Assembly: GCF_027244095.1 (NCBI RefSeq)
Contig: NC_069657.1
Coordinates: forward strand, 144,394,857 to 144,458,856
Reading direction: 5' to 3'
Length of the DNA stretch: 64,000 bases
Source of the DNA: Hemicordylus capensis
Lineage: Eukaryota; Chordata; Lepidosauria; Squamata; Cordylidae
Positions 56,474 to 64,000 of the stretch are shown here, one piece after another (the first letter of the stretch is position 1; every line of letters starts with the position of its first letter). The notes below the pieces were generated by a model. The model made no database searches. It was not told the DNA's origin and saw only the letters and a program-made list of their open reading frames with translations. A program made the position numbers and the translations under genes.

Positions 56474-56870
56474 AGGGCTCTTGTGTCTTGCTGATTATAG
56501 AAATAGCTCTTGGGTCTCATTAGCAATGATGATTTACTAACAGTCTCAGGATGACTGTAGGTTGAATGTTTACAAAGCAATTCATTTACTCAGACACTAC
56601 TCAGTTCCATGGGTTTTTATTAGAGTCTCACTCAATTTGTATAAATATCTCTAATTAAGGCAAATCTGGGTTAGAGCAATGCTTCATAACTGTGACAACA
56701 AGGAAAGAATACCTTGTAAATTAGGGAGACAAGAGTTATACAAAGTCAGTATGAAAAGAAGAAGTAGAGAGGTCTCTAGGTATGAATATGTCCTAAACAC
56801 ACTAGAACGGAATTTGGATGTACCTGGAGTCCAGTTTGTCAATGTCCAAACTAAAGACCCTGGCCACATT
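56474..56870 (+). repeat. OR subfamily II duplicon flank, unit C (partial)
   Basis: Matches 41951-42330 (GGGCTCTTGTGTC, TCTCATTAGCAATGATGA, TAATTAAGGCAA, AGAGTTATACAAA, TAGGTATGAAT(A/T)(T/A)GTCCTAAA). It would be the start of a third unit, but a Tx1-like LINE fragment follows and no OR body appears before the window ends. Confidence 0.75.
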
Positions 56871-56999
56871 CACATGTAATGGGAAACTGTAGGTTAATAG
56901 ACAAACCTGAGGTTAATGTTTGTAACTGTGAATCACATGGCAGACGTTTGTCCAACTATAGCCTGTCAACCTCTGGTTTCAGTGCAGGGGATAGGATAA

Positions 57000-57422
57000 T
57001 GGGTAGGGATAATATAAAGGGTATTACACTTGGTGGAATTGAGCACAAGTTGATTTTATTTGCTGAATATTTTATGTTTTATTGATAAACCAGAGGTCTC
57101 AATTCCCAATCCTTTTTCTATGGTTCAGAAGTTTGGTAATTCTTCCTGTTAAGCTATAGATTGGGGTAAATCAGATTTGATGCCTATACCTGTAGGCTTT
57201 ATAGATTTTCCTGATGAGTATAGGCTATGTGGTTTTAGGTGGTGCCCAGAGTTTTGTTGTTGTTTATTTAGGTATCATAATTGATAGGAAACTTTCTCTA
57301 TTAGTAAATCCAAATTGTTCCAAATTTTTGGCTCAAATGAAAAAGGACTTAGATTGGTGGGCTATGATTCTATTGAGTATTTGGGACAAAATAAATGTGC
57401 TTAAGATGAATTTAACACACAC

Positions 57423-57492
<70 letters not shown>

Positions 57493-58005
57493 GGTCTTCC
57501 AGTTCTTATACCTTCATCATATTTTAAGCAAATATATAAATTAGTAAAAGACTTCTTATGGCAAGGATACCCACCCAGATTTTCACTCTGCCAACTTCAA
57601 CCACTTATTGAAGAAGGTGGATTTAATTTCCCTCTTTTTCAGGTTTATCACTGGGCATTCATTTAGTTCTAGGATGGAACAGTGAGTCCCAGATTACAGC
57701 TACAGCTTGGGCACAGCTCGAGAGCCATTATTTGACCCCATTGAAATCTTGGCAGGTGCACGGTTCACTATTTTTTCGTGGATCGGTGTCATTACCGGTA
57801 GTTAAAGCAGCAAGGCATATATAGTGAATCTTGGGTTCTAGACATGGCTGTGATCCTTTTCAGCATGAAAAGTTTACATTGTGGGTGAATCCCAGTTTAA
57901 AGATTAATGTCATCATATTAGATCAACTGATATCTTCTGAAGCTGTTTTAAGATCCTTTGACACTTTGAGAGCTGAATTTGATATACCGTCAGATGCTGG
58001 GAATG
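57000..58005 (+). mobile_element. Tx1/L1-like LINE fragment, second copy
   Basis: Parallels 36490-36830 and 39840-40200 of the first copy (GAGCACAAGTTGATTTTATT, ACCAGAGGTCTCAATTCC, CATATTTTAAGCAAAT). The frame 57214-57666 reads LGIIIDRKLSLLV, then DFLWQGYPPRFSLCQLQPLI and EEGGFNF. This copy is uninterrupted where the first carries the nested LINE, which defines the insertion site there. A (ATCT)n array lies inside at 57424-57492. Confidence 0.75.
57424..57492. repeat. (ATCT)n microsatellite
   Basis: About 17 uninterrupted tetranucleotide units within LINE coding remnant; it adds an in-frame I-Y-L-S repeat without introducing a stop. Confidence 0.97.
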
Positions 58006-58945
58006 CAGAGTTGTTATACTTGAGCAATCTCATTACATCTGACTGGCCAGGAGTCTCCTTTGAGGAGGTTAATAGACTTATAACTCAATAGAAACCAGGC
58101 AGGGCCCCGGGTTGTGACAACATACCTGCAGAGTTAATAATGGTCAATGCTGACTGCTGGCTCCCATGCTGGCTCCCCTTTTTGCTTACATAGACAGAAC
58201 TGATGATATACCAGACAACTGAGGATTTGCCATCATTATCCTTACCTTTAAAAATGGAGGAGGGGGAGGGGCTGATACAGGCAATTACAGGCCAATAAGT
58301 TTGCTGAGTATTATCAGCAAAATTTATAGACATCTGCAATGGAAGTTGCAAGATTGCTTGGAATTCTAGCCAAAGAGCAGGCCGCTCTGTGTAGACTGAA
58401 GTTTAGGACTCCAGCATCTTGTAGAAAAATATGGCAATAAATCTGGTTCATTGTTATATGCTGCCTTTATTGATTTAAACATGGTCTTCAATTCTATCTC
58501 AAGAGGTCTTTAATGATCAAAGCTTAGGGCAACTTCAATTGATAAATGCTTATTACTATTAAGCTACAAATTACATAGTAATACTTCTCTCCATGTGAGA
58601 TGTAATCCCAGTGGTGACCTTTCAAATTCAATCTCCAAAGGTATCGGTGTCAAACAGGGTTGTCTTTTAGTGCCCCTGATATTTAATTTTTATATTAATT
58701 CATTTGTCCAGTATTTGAACAGGGCAGACATGCACCCTCCTAAGTTAGTGTCTATACTTCTCTATGCATATGATGCAGTAATTTTATCTTTATCATCTAT
58801 AGGTCTTAGGAGAGCACTGAAAGTGCTTACCCAGTTTTGTCTAGAAGATCATTTATCAATAAATTTTCAGAAAACCAAAGTAATGGTCTGTGAACTGTCT
58901 AGAGCCTTTGGAGTCAAGCAATATATAAATGAAATAAATAAATAA
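58005..58945 (+). mobile_element. Vingi/I-like LINE RT fragment
   Basis: RT remnants: KPGRAPGCDNIPAELI (about 58094-58140) parallels LKPGKAPGNDYI at 24870-24905. The frame 58595-58945 carries IGVKQGCLLVPLIFNFYINS and a YAYDAVI catalytic box (normally YADD). Ends in (AAAT)n at about 58930-58950. Truncated at both ends and frame-broken. Confidence 0.7.
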
Positions 58946-58964
58946 ATAATCTATCTTAATCTAT

Positions 58965-61735
58965 TGATTGATTGTTTGACTGACTGATTGACTGATTAAG
59001 TGTTAGCGACCACATAGATAGATTCTCTCCAGGATGATCTGTCTTCCACTTGGCCTTTAAGGTCTCTCAGTGGTGCATTCACTGCTGTCGTAATGCTTGC
59101 TGCTTGTCGTCCACTTCTTCTCTTTTCTTCAACTTTCCCCAGCATTATGGACTTCTCAAGGGAGCTAAGTTTTCATATAATATGTTCAAAGGATGATCGT
59201 TTGAGCCTGGTCATTTGTGCCTCGAGTGAAAATTCTGGATTGATTTGTTCCATGATCTCATTTGTTTGTTTTCCTGGCTGTCCATGGTATCCTCAAAAGT
59301 CTTCTCCAGCTCCAAAGTTCAAAAGCGTCAATGCTTTTTCTATCTTGCTTCTTCAAAGTCTAGCTTTCGGAAGCATAGTGTCACGGGAGAAATGATTATC
59401 CGAACAATTCTCATCTTTGTAGGTGTAGACACAACACAGCATCTAAACATCCTTTCCAAGGCCTTCATTGCAACCTTACCATGTGCTAGTCTGCGGCGTA
59501 TTTCTTGACTGCTGGATCCTTTACTGTTGATGGTCGATCTAAAAGGCAGAAGCTATCCACCACTTCAGTGTCTTCATTATCAATTCTGAGGCTGGTTGTT
59601 ATACTCGTCATTAGTTTAGTCTTCTTTACTTGTAGAAAAGTAAAGTTGTAGTTAGTTGTAGTCCGATTTTTTCACTGTGCTCCTTGACTTTCTTTACTAG
59701 AGCTTGCAGATCATCCACATTCTCAGCTATCAGAGTGGTGTCATCAGCGTAGCACAGGTTATTGATGTTTCTTCCTCCAACTTTAAAACCATACTCATCT
59801 TCTTCCAATCCAGCTTCTCTCAGTATATGTTCAACATATAAATTGAACAAAGAAGGGGAAAGTATACAGGCTTGTCTTACTCCTTTGGCGATCTGGAACC
59901 AGTCTGTTTCACCATGTTCTGTCTGGACCGTGGCTTCCTGTCCTGTGGACAGGTTTCTCATGAGGACAATGAGGTGTTCTGGGATGCCCATTTTCCTAAG
60001 GATATTCCACAACTTGACATGGCCGACACAATCGATGACTTTTCTGTAGTCAATAAAGCACTTATTTCTGAGGCTTTCTCAATTATCCATCAGGAATGAT
60101 GTCTCTTGTTCCTCTGCCTTCTCTGAAACCAGCTTGAACAACTGGCATTTCCCGTTCCACATAGGATTCTAATCTGCACTGGATTATCCTGAGCATTATT
60201 TTGCTAGCATGTGAAATTAAGGATATTGTGCGGTGGTTTGAGCAATCTGTTGAATCTCCTTTGCTAGCATGCGAAATTAAGGATATTGTGCAGTGGTTTG
60301 AGCAATCTGTTGAATCTCCTTTCTTTGGTATGGGTTTTTAGACTGACCTCTTCCAATCTGTTGGCCACTGAGTCATTCTCCAAATTTGCTGGCATAGTTT
60401 GGTGAGAGCCTTGACTGATGCTTCTTCTGTTGCCTGCCATATTTCTGTAGCTATTCCATCAATTCCTGTAGCCTTCTAAATTTGTAATAACTGGAGTTCT
60501 GATCTAACTTCTAGAGGTTCTTGCAAGTAATATATTCTAGAGTATCTTGGATGTTGACGTCGCTGCTGTACAGATTTTCAGTATCCTCCTTCCATCTCTG
60601 TTTGATCTTCTCTGAATCAGTTACTATCTGTCCTTTGGCATCCCTTAACATACCAATTCGAGCTTCGAATATACGTCTGAGTTCAGAGATCTTTTGGAAA
60701 ACTTGCCTTGTTTTTCCATATCTATTTCCATCCTCAAGGTCTTTACACATGGCATTGTAGTATTGCTCCTTGTCTTTTCTAACAGCTTTCTGAAATTCCC
60801 TATTAAGTTCCTTCCTGAGGTCTTTATCTTACTTGACTTTGGCTTCTCTCCTCTTCTTGGCAATTCCCACCTTCTCTTCTGACATCCATTTTGCTTTCTT
60901 CTGTTTCTTGGTCTTTGGCAGTCTCTTTTCACATTCTTCTTTGATTTCATTCCATAGTTCCTCTGGTTCCCTACCAATAAGGTTCAGAACTTCAAAGTGG
61001 TTCCTGATGTTCTTGAAAATGGTGGGTCATATTGTGGAAGATCATATTGTGGAAGCTGGGTAGCTTTTCTCCCCCCCACCCCGCCGCTTTAGCTTGATTT
61101 GGAACTTGCACATGAGCAGTTCGTTATCTGTTCCACAATCGGCACCTGTCCATGTCTTTGTTGTCATAATTGAACTCTTCCACCTCATTGCACCAATAAT
61201 GTAATCCATTTGATTTCTGTATACTCCATCTGTTGATGTCCATGTGTATAGGCGCCGCTTTCGTTGTTTGAAGAATGTGTTAGCAGTGAAGAGATGATTG
61301 GCTTGGCAGAAACTAATAAGTCATTCTCCTGCTTCGTTTCTGTTTCCTAGGCCATATAGGCCGACTGTGTTTTCCTCCTTACCTTTTCCAACTTTGGCAT
61401 TCCAGTTCCAACCACCAGCATCACATCTTGCTTGCATGTTCTGACAATTTCAGACTGAACTTAGCATAAAACTCATCAACTTCCTCTTCTTCTGCATCAG
61501 TCATTGGGGCATAGACTTGAAGAACTGTCATGTTAAAGGGTTGTCCATGAAATCTAATTGAAATTAGTCAGTCACTGACTGCATTGTACCCAAGTACTGT
61601 CATTGCTATAACCTTCCTGACTATTAAAGCAACACCGTTCCTCCTTTGTTTTTCATGTCCTGAGCAGTAAACGGTATGATTTCCTGACTGAAAGTGTCCC
61701 ATTCTAGTCCATTTTAATTCACTGATGCTCAATCT
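58965..61735 (-). mobile_element. BovB (RTE) LINE, nearly full length, 5' truncated
   Basis: Minus-strand remnants in order: endonuclease region (61735 down to about 61080), connector 60645-60977 (RNRRKQNGCQKRRWE, RNLIGNFRKLLEKTRSNTT), 60511-60750 (MLRDAKGQIVTDSEKIKQRW, VNIQDTLEYI), and RT 59626-60012 (LMRNLSTGQEATVQTEHGET, GVRQACILSPSLFNLYVEHI, YADDTTLIAE with the catalytic YADD intact). The 3' end at low coordinates carries the GATT/GACT tail near 58963-58995. A 60-bp segment is exactly doubled at 60201-60320. Several stops; inactive. Marks the genome as squamate- or ruminant-like, and the rest of the content favours squamate. Confidence 0.88.
60201..60320. repeat. 60-bp tandem duplication inside BovB
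   Basis: Two copies of a 60-bp unit starting TTGCTAGCAT (60201-60260 and 60261-60320), differing at about two bases. The length is 20 codons, so the reading phase is kept. Confidence 0.95.
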
Positions 61736-61736
61736 A

Positions 61737-62575
61737 TAATTGTCTTAAAACAGTGGTGCATATGCAGGTAACATCCATATTTGACTACTGCAATGCACTC
61801 TATATTGGGCTGCCTTTGTACGTAGTCCAGAAATTGCAGCTGGTAAAGATTGCAGCAGCCAGGTTGGTCTCCGGGATTACTTGAATAAATCATATCACCC
61901 ATTTTAAATGAACTGCATTTGTTGCTAATAAGTTTCCAGGCAAAATACAAAGTGCTGGCTGTTACCTGAATGACTTGGGTCCAAGGTATGTAAAAGAATG
62001 CCTTCTTCTTCATGAATTCTGCCACCTATTAAGATTATCTGGGGAGGTCTGGTTGCAGTTGTTTCTCTCTTGAATGGTGACAACTTGAAACCGGGCCTTT
62101 TCTAGGGTTGCCCCAGGACTTTGGAATGAGCTTCATAATGGGAAGCTTCCCCTTCTCTGGGTGCTTTTAAGAAGGACCTGAAGACATACCAGTGTGGTAT
62201 AGTGGTTAGAGTGCTGGACTAGGACCAGGGAGACCTGAGTTCTAATCCCCATTCAGCCAAATACTTCCTGGGTGACTCTGGGCCAGTCACTTCTCTCTCA
62301 GCCTAACCTACTTCACAGGGTTGTTGTGAGGAGAAACTTGAGTATGTAGTACACCGCTCCGGGCTCGTTGGAGGAAGAGCAGGATATAAAATGTAAAAAT
62401 ACAAATAAATAAATAATATAAATACCTGTTTAGTCAGGCTTTTAATTTAAAATTTTATGTTTTAGATCTTTTTTTAATCTGTATTTTAAACTGTTTTAAT
62501 TGTGTTTTTAGATTGTGAATGACCCAGGGACTTGTGTATGAGGCAGTATAGAAATGTGTTAAATAAATGAATACA
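61737..62575 (+). mobile_element. L2/CR1-like LINE 3' end with nested SINE
   Basis: FDYCNALYIGLPLYVVQKLQ near 61775-61835, then CCAGGACTTTGGAATGAGCT and GGTGCTTTTAAGAAGGACCT. A tRNA-derived SINE interrupts at 62190-62404, after which TGTTTAGTCAGGCTTTTAAT and AATGTGTTAAATAAATGAAT finish the LINE. Confidence 0.8.
62190..62404 (+). mobile_element. tRNA-derived SINE, copy 2
   Basis: GTGGTATAGTGGTTAGAGTG (box A) and TGAGTTCTAATCCCC (box B region), then the same body as 15474-15694 and an (AAATAAAT) tail. Nested in the LINE at 61737-62575. Confidence 0.85.
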
Positions 62576-63125
62576 ATGTATAAATGTATTAATTTGAGTA
62601 CTTAATCTGAAATGCAGAAATAAGAGACTGGATTATACAAATCCTGGTTTCATACACAGAATGACTGTCATGTTTTTCTTGAGAGTTCTGTTGAGACATG
62701 GAGCTCTGAAATGCCCCAGTGGCTCAGTCCCAGTAGATTTCAGAAGAAATAAAATAACGTAATATTTTGCACATGCAGGAACCACACAGAATTTTCAGCA
62801 GTGTCTTCCATAGGTAAGGTGTAGAGATGGCTATGAGAAAATGTAAATCTAGCCTGGAGAAAAATGTGAATGCAGGGATGTCACCAAGTCAGACAGTTCA
62901 AAAGCTTTGCATTATGTACCAGGGCTTGACAACGGCCAGTGGGCAATGTTATTTAATGTGGTCAATAATGCTTAGTCATGTTGTTCTTCAGTGTTACCAT
63001 CCACATGAGAGGTCACTGGAGAAGACAAGCCACCTGAGGTAGACATCTTCAAGATCAGGGAATGAATTTGTGGGTCTAAGGGAGAGAGAAAAGGAGAGCC
63101 AGGCATGTATACAATTATGAGGACA
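62576..63125. other. Unassigned stretch
   Basis: No gene recognised; the 71-residue frame 62827-63042 has no signature. Confidence 0.4.
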
Positions 63126-63127
63126 TC

Positions 63128-63478
63128 TGGTTATTTATTTATTTATTTAACATATTTCTATACTGCCCAAAACTTACGTCTCTGGGCGGTTCACAACAGA
63201 TAAAAACAGCATTAAAACATTAGTTAAAACAAAAACAAGAAATTTAAAACACAACAATTTAATTTTTTAAAAAAACAATGCTCTAAAACAACATTAAAAA
63301 CAATCAAAACAGTATCAGTTAAAAGCCTGGGTGAACAAATGTGTTTTTAAGGACCTTTTAAAAGCTGTCAGAGATGGGGAGGCTCTTATTTCACTAGGGA
63401 GCACATTCCAAACCCTCGGGGCAGCAACGGAGAAGGCCCGTCCCTGAGTGGCCACCAGACGAGCCGGTGGCAAATTGC
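63128..63478 (-). mobile_element. L2/CR1-like LINE 3' end
   Basis: Reverse complement of the 28790-29118 region: (TTTA)n, ACTGCCCAAAACTTACGTCT, CTGGGCGGTTCACAAC, then GGAGGCTCTTATTTCACTAG and CACCAGACGAGCCGGTGGCA. 5' truncated. Confidence 0.85.
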
Positions 63479-63902
63479 AAACTCTTCATTTTTGCAATGA
63501 AGAGTTTTGCATACAAGATTCTGGCCAGTAGTAAATGTATGTGATGTTATTAGGACAAGGCACATGCCCAGATATATATATATATGTGATTTTTCATGTG
63601 TATAAATATATGACTATGTATTTGAATCATTTTGAGTCTGCCATCTCAAGTCTATGGAATGTTAACTAGGTTACTTGGGGCACAAAGTACAATTATTCAT
63701 TGCTTTCCTTATTAAGAGCCATATCCTTCACACACCTTAATGTGTGTGTATTAATTGTATTAGACAGTTACTAATAATCTGAAATATTTTCCCATCTACC
63801 TATTGGTGTTATGATTCCAGGGAAATGAATAGCATTAAATAAGCAATGGTTTATATTCCCAATGCCCAAATTGCAAACATTTCAATATTATATGGATTTT
63901 AT
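63479..63902. other. Unassigned stretch
   Basis: Nothing recognised apart from a short (AT)n near 63573-63583 and TGCATTTTTGCAATG-type inverted bases near 63480-63510. Confidence 0.4.
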
Positions 63903-64000
63903 TAAGGGTGTGCATGAAGCGGTCCAACACAAACCGGTCCAACATGAACAGAGTGGTTTGAGCAGCCTGATCATGAACCAGTGCAGCCTTCAAGAACGCC
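63903..64000. mobile_element. hAT-like non-autonomous element, left end, running off the window
   Basis: TAAGGGTGTGCATGAAGCGG is a variant of the family left terminus and continues with CCGGTCCAACATGAAC. The right end lies beyond the window. Confidence 0.6.

Noticed and set aside
57424-57492. Tetranucleotide array considered as a CRISPR-like repeat
   Set aside because: Perfect 4-bp units without spacers in a vertebrate genome; a microsatellite.

Overview
The window looks like nuclear DNA of a squamate reptile (lizard or snake). Three things point that way: single-exon vertebrate olfactory receptor (OR) genes, BovB (RTE) LINEs together with L2/CR1-like and Tx1-like LINEs, and tRNA- and 5S-rRNA-derived SINEs with hAT and mariner/Tc1 elements. 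The species cannot be read from the sequence. No prokaryotic gene, CRISPR array, rRNA gene or genuine tRNA gene was seen.

Host genes. All recognisable host genes are class II olfactory receptors of the OR5/8/9-like group, in two subfamilies on opposite strands. Subfamily I (minus strand) has an intact gene at 6341-7282, an intact gene at 16578-17552, and a ghost locus at 21275-22145 that keeps only the start-codon area and 5' flank. Subfamily II (plus strand) has an intact gene at 50052-50987 and a pseudogene at 53929-55380, broken by a hAT insertion and two in-frame stops. Flanking DNA was copied with the genes: 10425-11830 matches 20270-20757; 41951-42745 plus 45245-45620 matches 51419-52340; and 56474-56870 is a further partial copy. 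The window is therefore a birth-and-death OR cluster built by tandem duplication and then filled with transposons. Intact genes keep a 3' splice site 13-21 bases before the ATG, the usual OR layout of a non-coding 5' exon and one coding exon.

Transposons. At least twelve copies or fragments belong to one hAT-like non-autonomous superfamily with ends near TAGGGATGTGCA / TGCACATCCCTA. Four have exact 8-bp target-site duplications. Some are compact (0.5-0.7 kb); others are 1.3-1.6 kb foldbacks with amplified internal subrepeats. LINEs include a Tx1-like element (35160-41950) holding the 5' half of another LINE (36837-39838, nearly open ORF1 plus endonuclease) and a hAT element (40208-40875). A Vingi/I-like LINE (24740-27665) contains a BovB insertion, an L2/CR1-like LINE (42775-45185) contains a LINE fragment and a 5S SINE, and a 2.8-kb BovB lies at 58965-61735. 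A mariner/Tc1 derivative (137-916) and a solo LTR (13011-13503, fossil) complete the set.

Layout. 1-6250: mariner, dispersed repeats and unassigned DNA. 6250-23550: OR subfamily I duplicons with hAT insertions. 23550-41950: transposon-rich spacer. 41950-56870: OR subfamily II duplicons. 56870-64000: LINE-rich end. Open frames outside the ORs and LINE proteins are mostly chance frames in repeats; 29128-29574 is the one I could not explain.
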